DNA of 64,000 nt from Aquaticitalea lipolytica (lineage in GTDB: Bacteria; Bacteroidota; Bacteroidia; Flavobacteriales; Flavobacteriaceae), in contig NZ_BMIC01000006.1 in assembly GCF_014641635.1 (NCBI RefSeq), forward strand, positions 1-64,000. The letters run 5' to 3'. The notes below the pieces were generated by a model. It saw only the letters and a program-made list of their open reading frames with translations. It had not been told where the DNA came from and ran no database searches. The position numbers and the translations under genes are program-made. Below are positions 52,632 to 63,751 of this stretch, piece after piece (position 1 is the stretch's first letter; each line of letters opens with the position of its first letter).

Positions 52632-53548
52632 TCACGTATTAAAGGCATAGTTGAGCAACGTAATAATCCTTCTTGCTTAGAAATCTCAGCATAAGGTACT
52701 TCTTCAACTGTAAAACCTTGTTTACGTAACCAGGTATTTAAACGCGTAAAATTACGTTCGGAAATCACAACATCATCAGCTATTGAAAAGATATTACTGT
52801 TCATGTGATACATTTCTTCACGTGTAATGTGAAATAGATTTTCTTTTCCGAAAAGGTTTACTAAATACATATAATCGCTTTCTTCTCTAAAACCGCTTTT
52901 ATAAATAATCCCTTTGTCTTTTCCGACAGGTTGAAAACAGCAGTCTAAATGCAAAGCATTATCTCTTGGTTCTATTTTAGATTTTACGAGGTCAAACTCC
53001 TTTACAATCTTATCAGGAAACAAATCTTTAATAAAATTTACACCTTCTGTATTTGTACGAGCAGTAATATAATTTTTATAATCGCTGCCTTTATAGGTAC
53101 CAATAAAAATGTGGTTGTTCCAAAGCATTACGTCTCCACCTTCAATATGAACCTCTTCTGGTGGACGAATTACTTTTTTTGGATCTATCTGGTCTATGAC
53201 ATATTGAATAGCGTCTAACTCCTCATCACGTTCTGGCAGAATATTGGCTTTTATAAAAATATCGTCAATTACAAAAGCGATATCTCTGGCAAATATTTGG
53301 TTATAGTCTTCAATAAGATCAGGACGATACACCTTAACATTATACTTTTCGAACACTTTTGCTACTGCATCCATCTCTTTTACCATATCTGCTTCAACAG
53401 GATAGGTACCAGCTTTAATGTGTTCTAACGATTTTGGGTCGTAAGCTTCCTCTACTGTTGGTGTTGGACCATTGCTAATTGCAGTTCCTAAAACCACAGC
53501 TCTTAATCGAGAGGTTTCGTTTTTTATGTTAAGTTTTAAATAGTCCAT
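52628..53548 (-). CDS. DDAH/arginine deiminase-like hydrolase
   Basis: The 306-residue amidinotransferase-fold enzyme has a conserved RDIAFVID, VHIEGGDVMLWNNH, ALHLDCCFQPVG and Cys298 in LLRCSTMPL near the C-terminus. It is a relative of CtlX (40.2 kb) but only distantly alike, and probably converts a guanidino substrate such as dimethylarginine or arginine. It follows gltA on the minus strand with a terminator in between (53562-53591). Confidence 0.78.
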   Translation of the reverse strand: MDYLKLNIKNETSRLRAVVLGTAISNGPTPTVEEAYDPKSLEHIKAGTYPVEADMVKEMDAVAKVFEKYNVKVYRPDLIEDYNQIFARDIAFVIDDIFIKANILPERDEELDAIQYVIDQIDPKKVIRPPEEVHIEGGDVMLWNNHIFIGTYKGSDYKNYITARTNTEGVNFIKDLFPDKIVKEFDLVKSKIEPRDNALHLDCCFQPVGKDKGIIYKSGFREESDYMYLVNLFGKENLFHITREEMYHMNSNIFSIADDVVISERNFTRLNTWLRKQGFTVEEVPYAEISKQEGLLRCSTMPLIRD

Positions 53549-53561
53549 AGGTTACAAATAT

Positions 53562-53591
53562 AAAAAAAGCCTCATTATAAAAATGAAGCTT
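53562..53591 (-). terminator. Rho-independent terminator of gltA
   Basis: AAGCCTCATT (53567-53576) pairs with AATGAAGCTT (53582-53591), with one mismatch; the minus strand then has a run of seven T. It lies after the gltA stop at 53611. Confidence 0.7.
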
Positions 53592-53610
53592 ATATCACTA
53601 TCGTTATGAT

Positions 53611-54897
53611 TTAGCGTTTATCAATAGATACAAAAGGCCTTAAAGTTTCTCCAATATATATTTGACGTGGACGACCAATTGGCTCGTTATTTAAACGCAT
53701 TTCTCTCCACTGTGCAATCCAACCTGGTAAACGACCTAATGCAAACATTACTGTAAACATATCAGTTGGTATTCCCATACCTCTGTAAATAATACCAGAA
53801 TAGAAATCGACATTTGGATATAATTTACGGTCAACAAAGTATGGATCTTGTAATGCTTCTTTTTCTAATCCTTTAGCAATATCTAAAATTGGATCTTCAA
53901 TACCTAAATTATCAAGTACTTCGTCTGCTGCCTTTTTAATGATTTTAGCACGAGGATCGAAGTTTTTATATACTCTGTGTCCAAAGCCCATTAAACGGAA
54001 AGGATCTTCTTTATCTTTAGCTTTAGCCATATACTTTGCAGTATCTCCACCATCTTCCTTAATAGCTTCCAACATTTCTAATACTGCTTGATTTGCTCCA
54101 CCATGAAGTGGTCCCCAAAGTGCAGAAATACCTGTAGAAAGTGATGCAAATAATCCAACATGTGACGAACCAGCTATTCTTACAGTAGATGTAGAACAGT
54201 TTTGTTCGTGGTCTGCATGAAGAATTAATAATTTGTCTAATGCATTTATTAATATTGGATTTAATATATATTCTTCATTAGGCTGCTTAAACATCATTTT
54301 TAAGATGTTTTCTACATAACCTAAATTTTTATCTCCATAATCTAATGGTAAACCTTGTTTTTTACGAAGTGTCCAAGCTACTAATACAGGAAACTTACCT
54401 AATATTTTTACAATAGCTTTGTACATATCTTCTTCAGAATTTACATTTACTGAAGATGGGTTAAAAGCTGTTAATGCACTTGTTAATGATGCAATAACAC
54501 CCATTGGATGCGCAGATTTAGGAAACGCATCAACTATTTTACGTACATCCTCATCTACAACAGATTGCGCTTTAATATCTGTATGAAATTTTTCTAATTC
54601 TTCTTTTGTTGGTAATTCACCAAAAATTAAAAGGAATGCTACCTCAAGGAAATCTGCTTTTTCAGCAAGTTCTTCAATTGAATAACCTCTGTATCTTAAT
54701 ATTCCTTTTTCACCATCTAGAAAAGTAATAGCACTCTCGCAAGACCCTGTATTTTTATAACCTGGATCGATAGTAATTACACTATCTGTAGTACTTCTTA
54801 AGTTCTTAATATCGATGGCAACTTCGTTCTCTGTTCCAACAATTAATGGGAACTCATATTTTTTTCCTTCTATTTCTAAAGTAGCAGTTTTTGACAT
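53611..54897 (-). CDS. gltA: Citrate synthase
   Basis: The 428-residue enzyme starts at the ATG 54897; upstream in-frame codons to 54942 are rejected. Catalytic motifs are LILHADHEQNCSTST, LWGPLHGGANQAV with His and GFGHRVYKNFDPRA. It condenses oxaloacetate and acetyl-CoA in the TCA cycle. A TAATTTCG -7-like element lies at 54944-54951, and eno lies upstream with its own terminator. Confidence 0.94.
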   Translation of the reverse strand: MSKTATLEIEGKKYEFPLIVGTENEVAIDIKNLRSTTDSVITIDPGYKNTGSCESAITFLDGEKGILRYRGYSIEELAEKADFLEVAFLLIFGELPTKEELEKFHTDIKAQSVVDEDVRKIVDAFPKSAHPMGVIASLTSALTAFNPSSVNVNSEEDMYKAIVKILGKFPVLVAWTLRKKQGLPLDYGDKNLGYVENILKMMFKQPNEEYILNPILINALDKLLILHADHEQNCSTSTVRIAGSSHVGLFASLSTGISALWGPLHGGANQAVLEMLEAIKEDGGDTAKYMAKAKDKEDPFRLMGFGHRVYKNFDPRAKIIKKAADEVLDNLGIEDPILDIAKGLEKEALQDPYFVDRKLYPNVDFYSGIIYRGMGIPTDMFTVMFALGRLPGWIAQWREMRLNNEPIGRPRQIYIGETLRPFVSIDKR

Positions 54898-55024
54898 ATT
54901 GTATTGTAAATTTTTGTTTAAAATGGTTGAGATTATCAACAACGCGAAATTACGAAATATATCACGATTAATAAAGCATGTTTACAAAGGTTTTAACAAT
55001 TCTATTATATATAAAATTGATAGT

Positions 55025-55063
55025 AAAAAAGAAAGCGATTATTAATGGTTTAATAATCGCTTT
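55025..55063 (-). terminator. Rho-independent terminator of eno
   Basis: AAAGCGATTATTA and TAATAATCGCTTT form a perfect 13-bp stem; the minus strand then has T residues. It lies between the eno stop and the gltA start. Confidence 0.75.
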
Positions 55064-55084
55064 AGTAATAATTTATTGAAGTAT

Positions 55085-56428
<1,344 letters not shown>

Positions 56429-56493
56429 TTAATCTAAATGTTTAGAATCTATTTCAGAATTACATTTAAAATTTACGATAATGTTTTCGCAAT

Positions 56494-56530
56494 GAAAAAA
56501 CCTCAAAGAATTTGATGGTTCTTTGAGGTT
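56494..56530 (-). terminator. Rho-independent terminator of carA
   Basis: AACCTCAAAGAA pairs with TTCTTTGAGGTT over 12 bp; the minus strand then has a T-run. It lies after the carA stop at 56537. Confidence 0.8.
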
Positions 56531-56536
56531 TCAATA

Positions 56537-57640
56537 TTATTTATTTTTAATGTTTTCTATAAATTGGTCAAACAAGTATGACGAATCATGCGGACCAGGA
56601 CTTGCCTCTGGATGATACTGCACTGAAAAACAATTTTTAGATTTCATTTTTATTCCTGCTACTGTATTATCATTCAAATGCACATGTGTGATTTCTATAT
56701 CTGAATGTTTTTCGGTTTCTTCTCTGTTAATAGCAAAACCATGATTTTGAGATGTAATTTCTCCTTTACCAGTCACTAGGTTTTTAACAGGATGATTAAT
56801 CCCTCTATGACCATTGTGCATTTTATAAGTTGAAATTCCGTTTGCTAAAGCAATTACTTGATGTCCTAAACAAATACCAAACAAAGGTAAATTACGTTTA
56901 ATAATTTCTTTTGCGACAGCTTGAGCCTCTACTAAAGGTTCAGGATCTCCAGGTCCATTAGATAAAAAGTATCCATCTGGATTAAAAGCACTCATATCTT
57001 CAAACGTTGCATTGTATGGAAATACTTTTATGTAAGCGTCACGCTTTGCAAGATTGCGTAGAATGTTTTTCTTAATTCCAATATCTAAAGCTGCAATTTT
57101 ATAGGTTGCGTTTTCATTGCCAAAATAATATGGCTCAGTCGTTGATACTTTTGAAGCAAGCTCGAGGCCTTTCATTTCTGGAACTGAAGCTAATTGTTTT
57201 TTTAAGCCTTCAATATTGTCAACTTCTGTAGAAATTACAGCATTCATTGCTCCATTATCTCTAATGTAACTCACCAAAGCTCTTGTATCAACATCAGAAA
57301 TGGCCAATAGGTTATTCTTTTCGAAAAAGTTTTCTAATGAATCATCTGCTGCTGGCCTTGAGTAATTAAAACTGAAATTTTTACAAATTAATCCAGCAAT
57401 TTTAATTGAATCAGATTCAACTTCATCAGAAAGTGTTCCATAATTTCCAATGTGTGCATTAGTTGCTACCATTAATTGACCAAAATATGAAGGGTCAGTA
57501 AAGATTTCTTGGTAACCTGTTGTTCCTGTGTTAAAACAAACTTCTCCAAAAGCTGTCCCTTCTTTACCAATTGATTTTCCATGAAAAATGGTTCCATCTG
57601 ATAAAAGGATAATCGCTTTTTGTCTTTTATTATATTTCAT
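56537..57640 (-). CDS. carA: Carbamoyl-phosphate synthase small subunit
   Basis: The 367-residue glutaminase subunit supplies ammonia to CarB for carbamoyl phosphate. From the ATG at 57640 it has AIILLSDGTIFHGKSIG, an ATP-grasp-partner N-domain, and the class I amidotransferase triad Cys in LFGICLGHQVIALA and His/Glu in SVQYHPEASPG. carB is not adjacent. It lies downstream of rplQ with a terminator between. Confidence 0.94.
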   Translation of the reverse strand: MKYNKRQKAIILLSDGTIFHGKSIGKEGTAFGEVCFNTGTTGYQEIFTDPSYFGQLMVATNAHIGNYGTLSDEVESDSIKIAGLICKNFSFNYSRPAADDSLENFFEKNNLLAISDVDTRALVSYIRDNGAMNAVISTEVDNIEGLKKQLASVPEMKGLELASKVSTTEPYYFGNENATYKIAALDIGIKKNILRNLAKRDAYIKVFPYNATFEDMSAFNPDGYFLSNGPGDPEPLVEAQAVAKEIIKRNLPLFGICLGHQVIALANGISTYKMHNGHRGINHPVKNLVTGKGEITSQNHGFAINREETEKHSDIEITHVHLNDNTVAGIKMKSKNCFSVQYHPEASPGPHDSSYLFDQFIENIKNK

Positions 57641-57670
57641 TTCTAAAAAAAGGTTTTGCAAAATTGCATA

Positions 57671-57705
57671 AAAAAAAGGATAAACTAAAATTGTTTATCC
57701 TTTTT
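57671..57705 (-). terminator. Rho-independent terminator of the rplQ operon
   Basis: AAAAAGGATAAAC pairs with GTTTATCCTTTTT over 13 bp; T-runs lie on both sides. It follows the rplQ stop at 57728 on the minus strand. Confidence 0.85.
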
Positions 57706-57727
57706 ATATTTATAAATGTACTCTCAT

Positions 57728-58216
57728 TTATTCTTCTTCCTCGTTTGAAGCTTTTTTAGATTCTACAGCTGGAGCTGCAGGAGCTGCTGCATCAGCTTTT
57801 TTAGAACGACCTCTACGAGTTGTTTTCTTTTTAGGTTGCTTGTCTGCATTGTAGATTTCATTGTAATCTACTAATTCGATCATTGCCATATCAGCGTTAT
57901 CACCTAAACGATTTCCAAGTTTAATGATACGTGTGTATCCTCCTGGACGATCAGCAACTTTTACAGCTACATCTCTAAACAATTCAGTAACAGCGTCTTT
58001 CTGTCTTAATCTAGACATAACGATACGTCTGTTATGAGTTGTATCTTCTTTAGATTTTGTAATCATTGGCTCAACAAATTGCTTTAAAGCTTTTGCTTTA
58101 GCTACAGTAGTGTTGATACGCTTGTGCTCTATTAAAGAACAAGCCATATTAGCCAACATTGACTTTCTGTGAGCTGTTTTACGACCTAAATGGTTTATTT
58201 TTTTTCCGTGTCTCAT
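57728..58216 (-). CDS. rplQ: 50S ribosomal protein L17
   Basis: The 162-residue L17 begins [21 protein letters not shown] and has the usual ~116-residue core ([31 protein letters not shown]). A ~45-residue C-terminal extension rich in Lys, Ala and Glu ([21 protein letters not shown]) is common in Bacteroidota. Last gene of the alpha operon. Confidence 0.95.
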   Translation of the reverse strand: MRHGKKINHLGRKTAHRKSMLANMACSLIEHKRINTTVAKAKALKQFVEPMITKSKEDTTHNRRIVMSRLRQKDAVTELFRDVAVKVADRPGGYTRIIKLGNRLGDNADMAMIELVDYNEIYNADKQPKKKTTRRGRSKKADAAAPAAPAVESKKASNEEEE

Positions 58217-58278
58217 GACATTTGTTTATAACCTTCATCTTGCTGCAACCCACTATTGAGGAGCAAAATATGAAGTGA

Positions 58279-59271
58279 TTAATCTTTATCTAATTTGTAT
58301 TTGCTTAAATCCATTCCGAAATTCAATCCTTTAACATTTACTAGCTCTTCTAGTTCAGTTAATGATTTTTTACCGAAGTTTCTGAATTTCATTAAATCGT
58401 TTTTGTTGAAAGATACTAAGTCTCCTAATGTATCTACTTCTGCAGCTTTTAAACAGTTTAATGCACGTACAGAAAGATCCATATCAACTAATTTAGTTTT
58501 CAATAGTTGTCTCATGTGAAGTGATTCTTCATCATAAGTTTCTGTTTGAGCAATTTCATCAGCTTCTAAAGTAATACGCTCATCAGAGAATAACATGAAG
58601 TGGTGAATTAATATTTTAGCTGCTTCTGTTAAAGCATCTTTTGGAGCTATTGATCCGTCTGTGATGATTTCAAAAACTAATTTTTCGTAGTCAGTTTTTT
58701 GTTCAACACGGAAGTTTTCAATAGTATATTTTACATTCTTAATAGGAGTGTAAATTGAATCTGTAAAGATTGTTCCCATTGGTGCAGAAGCTTTTTTATT
58801 TTCTTCAGCAGGAACGTATCCTCTACCTTTTTCAATTGTAAGCTCCATATTAATACTTACTTTAGGGTCTAAGTTACAAATCACTAAGTCTTTGTTTAAT
58901 ACTTGAAACCCTGAAATGAATTTTTGAAAATCTCCAGCAGTAATTTGGTTTTGTCCAGAAATTGAAATTGTAACCGTTTCGTTATCAATTTCGTCTATTT
59001 GACGCTTAAAGTTAACTTGTTTTAAGTTCAAAATAATTTCTGTAACATCTTCAACTACTCCAGCAATTGTAGAAAATTCGTGATCAACACCTTCAATTCT
59101 AACTGATGTAATTGCAAATCCTTCTAAAGAAGATAACAAAACTCTTCTTAAAGCATTACCTACTGTTAATCCATAACCTGGTTCTAAAGGTCTAAATTCA
59201 AATTTACCTTCAAACTCAGTTGAATCAATCATGATTACTTTGTCGGGCTTTTGAAAATTTAATATTGCCAT
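58279..59271 (-). CDS. rpoA: RNA polymerase alpha subunit
   Basis: The 330-residue alpha subunit has the N-terminal assembly domain ([23 protein letters not shown]) and the C-terminal DNA- and activator-binding domain ([34 protein letters not shown]). It sits between rpsD and rplQ in the alpha operon. Confidence 0.96.
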   Translation of the reverse strand: MAILNFQKPDKVIMIDSTEFEGKFEFRPLEPGYGLTVGNALRRVLLSSLEGFAITSVRIEGVDHEFSTIAGVVEDVTEIILNLKQVNFKRQIDEIDNETVTISISGQNQITAGDFQKFISGFQVLNKDLVICNLDPKVSINMELTIEKGRGYVPAEENKKASAPMGTIFTDSIYTPIKNVKYTIENFRVEQKTDYEKLVFEIITDGSIAPKDALTEAAKILIHHFMLFSDERITLEADEIAQTETYDEESLHMRQLLKTKLVDMDLSVRALNCLKAAEVDTLGDLVSFNKNDLMKFRNFGKKSLTELEELVNVKGLNFGMDLSKYKLDKD

Positions 59272-59292
59272 ATTGCGTTTTGTATCTAGTTA

Positions 59293-59898
59293 TTATTTAG
59301 AGTATAATTCGACGATAAATTGTTCGTTGATATTTTCTGGAATTTGAACTCTCGCCGGAACAGAAACATAAGTTCCTTGTTTTGTATCGTTATTCCAAGT
59401 AATCCATTCATACACACTACTAGAGTTAGCAAGTGAATTTTGAATAGCTTCTAATGATTTAGATTTTTCTCTAACAGCAACAACATCACCAGCTTTTAAT
59501 TGGTAAGATGGTATGTTTACAATTTCACCATTTACTGTGATATGTCTGTGAGACACTAATTGTCTTGCTCCACTACGTGAAGGAGAGATTCCCATTCTGT
59601 AAACAACGTTATCTAAACGAGACTCACAAAGTTGTAATAATACCTCACCTGTAATACCAGGAGCAGCTGTTGCTTTTTTGAACATGTTTCTGAATTGACG
59701 CTCTAATACACCATAAGTGTATTTTGCTTTTTGCTTTTCCATTAATTGGATTGCGTATTCAGATTGTTTACCACGACGCTTGTTTGCACCATGTTGTCCT
59801 GGAGGATAGTTTCTTTTTTCGAAAGCTTTATCATCTCCATAAATAGCTTCACCGAATTTACGTGCTATTTTAGTTTTAGGACCAGTATATCTTGCCAT
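59293..59898 (-). CDS. rpsD: 30S ribosomal protein S4
   Basis: The 201-residue S4 starts [21 protein letters not shown] and contains the S4 RNA-binding motif [34 protein letters not shown]4 is an early 30S assembly protein and an autoregulator in E. coli and Bacillus. Its own promoter lies at 60001-60029 with a ~100-nt leader, downstream of a terminator hairpin after rpsK, so it can be expressed apart from the genes before it. Confidence 0.96.
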   Translation of the reverse strand: MARYTGPKTKIARKFGEAIYGDDKAFEKRNYPPGQHGANKRRGKQSEYAIQLMEKQKAKYTYGVLERQFRNMFKKATAAPGITGEVLLQLCESRLDNVVYRMGISPSRSGARQLVSHRHITVNGEIVNIPSYQLKAGDVVAVREKSKSLEAIQNSLANSSSVYEWITWNNDTKQGTYVSVPARVQIPENINEQFIVELYSK

Positions 59899-60000
59899 TT
59901 CTTAATTGTTTTTTGAGAGTGTTTGTGAATTAAGGTCTTAATCTTATCCTCCGACAAACGTTGATCTCTCTAATTGATACTTGTTTATTTTTTCAGTTTG

Positions 60001-60029
60001 CAAATTTACACATAAAAAGTTAATATCAA
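60001..60029 (-). promoter_or_regulatory. Promoter of rpsD-rpoA-rplQ
   Basis: On the minus strand a TTG -33 (60027-60029), an 18-bp spacer and TAAATTTG (60008-60001) form a full promoter. The -33 lies inside the distal arm of the preceding terminator hairpin. The leader to the rpsD ATG is about 100 nt. Confidence 0.55.
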
Positions 60030-60052
60030 CTATTAAAAATAGCTGATATTAA
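60013..60052 (-). terminator. Terminator or attenuator hairpin after rpsK
   Basis: TTAATATCAACTATT (60020-60034) pairs with AATAGCTGATATTAA (60038-60052) with one mismatch over 15 bp; on the minus strand CTTTTT follows. It lies 19 bp after the rpsK stop and overlaps the -33 of the rpsD promoter. Confidence 0.6.
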
Positions 60053-60070
60053 TTCTTTATATTATATAAA

Positions 60071-60460
60071 TTATACTCTTCTACGTTTTGGTGGGCGACA
60101 ACCATTATGAGGTAGTGGAGTAACATCAATAATTTCTGATACTTCTATACCTGCATTATGAATTGAACGAATAGCAGACTCTCTACCATTACCTGGACCT
60201 TTAACGTATACTTTTACTTTTTTAAGCCCTGCTTCTCTTGCAACACCAGCAGCATCTTCAGCAGCTAATTGTGCAGCATAAGGAGTGTTCTTTTTTGAAC
60301 CTCTAAAACCCATTTTTCCAGCTGATGACCATGAAACAACATCTCCTTTTTTATTTGTTAAAGAGATAATGATGTTGTTAAATGATGCTGCAATGTGAGC
60401 TTCTCCAATTGAGTCAACAATGACTTTACGTTTTTTAACTTTAGTACTTGACTTTGCCAT
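60071..60460 (-). CDS. rpsK: 30S ribosomal protein S11
   Basis: The 129-residue S11 contains [43 protein letters not shown] and the C-terminal [18 protein letters not shown]. It lies 11 bp after rpsM in the alpha operon. A terminator-like hairpin follows it. Confidence 0.96.
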   Translation of the reverse strand: MAKSSTKVKKRKVIVDSIGEAHIAASFNNIIISLTNKKGDVVSWSSAGKMGFRGSKKNTPYAAQLAAEDAAGVAREAGLKKVKVYVKGPGNGRESAIRSIHNAGIEVSEIIDVTPLPHNGCRPPKRRRV

Positions 60461-60471
60461 ATTACTAATTA

Positions 60472-60846
60472 TTATTTAGTTGCTTTTTTCTTGTTAGCAA
60501 CTGTTTTTCTTCTACCTTTTCTTGTTCTAGAGTTGTTTTTAGTGCGTTGACCTCTTAATGGAAGTCCTGCTCTATGACGAATACCTCTGTAACATCCAAT
60601 ATCCATTAAACGTTTGATGTTTAATTGAATTTCTGAACGAAGTTCACCTTCAATAGTATAAGACCCAACAGCTTCACGAATATTGCTTATTTCGTCATCT
60701 GTCCAATCTTGAACTTTAGTGTTTTCATCAACTTTAGCGTTAGCTAAAATTTCTTTTGCTCTGCTTGCACCTATTCCATAGATGTAAGTTAAGGAGATTA
60801 CTCCTCTTTTCTGTTTTGGTATATCTACACCTGCAATTCTTGCCAT
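60472..60846 (-). CDS. rpsM: 30S ribosomal protein S13
   Basis: The 124-residue S13 starts [19 protein letters not shown] and has [28 protein letters not shown] near the end. It begins 2 bp after rpmJ in the operon. Confidence 0.96.
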   Translation of the reverse strand: MARIAGVDIPKQKRGVISLTYIYGIGASRAKEILANAKVDENTKVQDWTDDEISNIREAVGSYTIEGELRSEIQLNIKRLMDIGCYRGIRHRAGLPLRGQRTKNNSRTRKGRRKTVANKKKATK

Positions 60847-60848
60847 AA

Positions 60849-60965
60849 TTATCCTTGTCTTTGTTTGAATCTAGGATTCTTTTTGTTAATTACGTAAAGT
60901 CTTCCTTTTCGTCGTACTAATTTACAATCAGCACTTCTTTTTTTAACTGATGCTCTAACTTTCAT
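60849..60965 (-). CDS. rpmJ: 50S ribosomal protein L36
   Basis: A 38-residue gene found by direct translation. It begins [20 protein letters not shown] and ends [12 protein letters not shown]. The usual three-cysteine-and-histidine zinc site is reduced to one Cys, so it is the zinc-free type common in Bacteroidota. It lies between infA and rpsM. Confidence 0.94.
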   Translation of the reverse strand: MKVRASVKKRSADCKLVRRKGRLYVINKKNPRFKQRQG

Positions 60966-60976
60966 CTGTTTTTGTA

Positions 60977-61192
60977 TTAGTATCTATAAGTTATTCGAGC
61001 CTTAGATAAATCGTAAGGGCTCATTTCTAATTTTACTTTATCTCCTGGTAATAATTTAATATAGTGCATACGCATTTTACCAGATATATGCGCTGTTACA
61101 ATATGTCCATTTTCTAATTCAACACGAAACATGGCATTTGATAATGCTTCAATTATTGATCCGTCTTGTTCTATTGCTGCTTGTTTTGCCAT
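60977..61192 (-). CDS. infA: Translation initiation factor IF-1
   Basis: The 71-residue IF-1 has the S1/OB fold with [36 protein letters not shown] and [25 protein letters not shown]. It lies 7 bp after secY in the operon. Confidence 0.96.
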   Translation of the reverse strand: MAKQAAIEQDGSIIEALSNAMFRVELENGHIVTAHISGKMRMHYIKLLPGDKVKLEMSPYDLSKARITYRY

Positions 61193-61199
61193 AATAATA

Positions 61200-62546
61200 T
61201 TAAGCTACTGCCTTTCTATTTTTACCGGTTTTCATTAAGCCATCATAGTGTTTGTTCAACAAATATGAATTTACTTGTTGCATGGTATCTATTGCAACAC
61301 CTACCATAATTAGTAGTGATGTACCACCAAAGAATAATGCCCAACCTTGTTGCACACCCATTATTCTTTCCACTATTGCTGGGAACACAGCGATAAGTGC
61401 TAAAAATATTGAACCTGGTAACGTAATTTGTGACATTATTTTATCTAAATATTCAGATGTTTCAGTTCCAGGTCTGATACCAGGAATAAAACCTCCGCTT
61501 CTTTTTAAATCATCAGCCATTTTATTGGTTGGAACTGTAATTGCAGTATAGAAATATGTAAATATTATAATCAATAATGCAAATACTACATTGTACCAAA
61601 ACCCAAAAATATCAGAAAATTGTGTTTGCATCCATTGACCTGCATCACTTGTCCCAAAAGATTTACCTATTAAACTTGGTACAAACATAATTGCCTGTGC
61701 AAAGATAATTGGCATAACTCCTGAAGCATTCAATTTTAATGGTAAAAATTGACGTGATCCAAATACATTTTTCTCGTAACCACCTGAAGCTGTTCGACGT
61801 GCGTATTGAACAGCAATCTTACGAACTGCCATTACTAACATAATTGATGCTAATATGATTACAAACCATATAACAATCTCAATTAACACCATCATTAATC
61901 CTCCATTACCACCACCTTCAATTCTAGAAGCATAATTTTGAACAAATGATGCAGGCATACGAGCTATAATACCAACCATAATTAATAATGAAATACCATT
62001 ACCAATACCTTTGTCAGTTATTTTCTCACCTAACCACATTGCAAAAACACATCCAGTTACTAGGATAACAATTGAAGAGAAATAGAACATTCCTCCTGTT
62101 CCTAATAAAAATGCTGAAGTTGGAATTCCTAATGTTGGTAAACTTGCTAGATATCCTGGTGCTTGTACCAAACATATAGCAATAGTTAACCAACGTGTAA
62201 TTTGGTTTATTTTTTTACGACCACTCTCTCCATCTTTTTGTAATTTTTGAAGATAAGGAATCGCGATTCCCATTAATTGAACAACAATTGAAGCTGAAAT
62301 GTAAGGCATAATACCTAATGCAAACACTGATGCATTTGCAAAAGCTCCACCAGTAAAAGCATTTAATAGGCCTAGTAAGCCTTGATCTGTATTACTTGCC
62401 AAAACTTCTAACTGACTTGCGTCAATACCAGGTAAAACTACTTGAGCACCAAAACGATAAACTAAAAGCAAACCAAGCGTAAGCATGATTCTGTCTTTTA
62501 GTTCTGTTATTTTCCAAACATTTTTTAAAGTCTCTATAAATTTCAT
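61200..62546 (-). CDS. secY: Protein translocase subunit SecY
   Basis: The 448-residue SecY has ten transmembrane segments, with [17 protein letters not shown] for TM2, [14 protein letters not shown], and the cytoplasmic loop [19 protein letters not shown]. It forms the pore with SecE and SecG. It is inside the spc operon between rplO and infA. Confidence 0.96.
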   Translation of the reverse strand: MKFIETLKNVWKITELKDRIMLTLGLLLVYRFGAQVVLPGIDASQLEVLASNTDQGLLGLLNAFTGGAFANASVFALGIMPYISASIVVQLMGIAIPYLQKLQKDGESGRKKINQITRWLTIAICLVQAPGYLASLPTLGIPTSAFLLGTGGMFYFSSIVILVTGCVFAMWLGEKITDKGIGNGISLLIMVGIIARMPASFVQNYASRIEGGGNGGLMMVLIEIVIWFVIILASIMLVMAVRKIAVQYARRTASGGYEKNVFGSRQFLPLKLNASGVMPIIFAQAIMFVPSLIGKSFGTSDAGQWMQTQFSDIFGFWYNVVFALLIIIFTYFYTAITVPTNKMADDLKRSGGFIPGIRPGTETSEYLDKIMSQITLPGSIFLALIAVFPAIVERIMGVQQGWALFFGGTSLLIMVGVAIDTMQQVNSYLLNKHYDGLMKTGKNRKAVA

Positions 62547-62559
62547 CCTCTAATTGGTC

Positions 62560-63012
62560 TTATAAAGTTATAGCTTCTCCTCCTGCAGCTTCGATAGCAG
62601 CTTTTGCTGAAGCAGTAAATTTATGAGCAGTTACTTTTAATTTTGATTTTAACTCTCCACGACCTAATACTTTTACTAAGTCATTTTTAGTTACAACACC
62701 TAATCCAATAAGCGTTTCAAAATCTACTGTGTCTTTTATTTTTTTCTCATCAACCAATTGTTGTAATTTATCAAGATTAACACCTTGATATTCTACACGG
62801 TTAATATTTGTAAATCCAAACTTTGGCACACGTCTTTGAAGAGGCATTTGTCCTCCTTCAAATCCTACTTTTTTAGAATATCCAGAACGAGATTTAGCTC
62901 CTTTGTGACCACGAGTTGCAGTACCACCTTTACCAGAACCTTGTCCTCTACCAATTCTTTTGCCTTGATTTTTTACTGACCCTTCAGCCGGTTTTAAATT
63001 ACTTAAATCCAT
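62560..63012 (-). CDS. rplO: 50S ribosomal protein L15
   Basis: The 150-residue L15 starts MDLSNLKPAEGSVKNQGKRIGRGQGSGKGGTATRGHKGA-like in its Gly/Lys-rich arm and has RRVPKFGFTN. It lies 13 bp after rpmD and 13 bp before secY. Confidence 0.96.
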   Translation of the reverse strand: MDLSNLKPAEGSVKNQGKRIGRGQGSGKGGTATRGHKGAKSRSGYSKKVGFEGGQMPLQRRVPKFGFTNINRVEYQGVNLDKLQQLVDEKKIKDTVDFETLIGLGVVTKNDLVKVLGRGELKSKLKVTAHKFTASAKAAIEAAGGEAITL

Positions 63013-63025
63013 TACTTATGCTGTA

Positions 63026-63208
63026 TTATTTTGTCTCTTCAACAGAAACTAAATGTTGAACTTTACTAATCATTCCAAGAATACTTGGTGTGTTATCATG
63101 CACAACTGATTGGTTCATTTTACGTAAACCTAAAGACTCTAATGTTCTTTTTTGAGTTGAAGTGCGTTTGATATCACTTTTTACTTTTGTTACTTTAATC
63201 TTTCCCAT
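63026..63208 (-). CDS. rpmD: 50S ribosomal protein L30
   Basis: The 60-residue L30 starts [21 protein letters not shown] and has [26 protein letters not shown]. It lies between rpsE and rplO. Confidence 0.95.
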   Translation of the reverse strand: MGKIKVTKVKSDIKRTSTQKRTLESLGLRKMNQSVVHDNTPSILGMISKVQHLVSVEETK

Positions 63209-63220
63209 TATCGTTATAGA

Positions 63221-63745
63221 TTAACCGTTAAATACTTTTTCAAGTGAAATTCCTCTTTCTCTAGCAACAGAATTTGCATCTCTTAATTGTAATAAAGCAT
63301 CAAAAGTTGCTTTTACTACGTTATGAGGGTTAGAAGAACCTTGTGATTTTGATAATACATCATGTACTCCAACTGCTTCTAAAACTGTTCTCACAGCTCC
63401 ACCAGCAATAACTCCTGTTCCTGCTGCTGCTGGAATGATGTTTACTCTTGCTCCACCAAATTTCCCTTTTTGCTCGTGTGGTAATGTCTTTTTGATAATA
63501 GGAATTCTTACTAAATTTTTCTTAGCGTCTTCAATTGCTTTTGCAATTGCTGTTGCTACGTCTTTAGATTTTCCTAAACCGTGACCTACTACACCTGCTT
63601 CGTCTCCTACAACAACTATAGCAGAAAAGCCAAATGCTCTACCTCCTTTAGTTACTTTAGTAACTCTTTGTACTCCAACTAAACGGTCTTTAAGATCTAG
63701 TCCACTTGGTTTTACTAACTCTGCGTTTTTATATTTTTGATACAT
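63221..63745 (-). CDS. rpsE: 30S ribosomal protein S5
   Basis: The 174-residue S5 has [31 protein letters not shown] and the S5 C-terminal [30 protein letters not shown]. It lies between rplR and rpmD. Confidence 0.96.
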   Translation of the reverse strand: MYQKYKNAELVKPSGLDLKDRLVGVQRVTKVTKGGRAFGFSAIVVVGDEAGVVGHGLGKSKDVATAIAKAIEDAKKNLVRIPIIKKTLPHEQKGKFGGARVNIIPAAAGTGVIAGGAVRTVLEAVGVHDVLSKSQGSSNPHNVVKATFDALLQLRDANSVARERGISLEKVFNG

Positions 63746-63751
63746 AATGTC

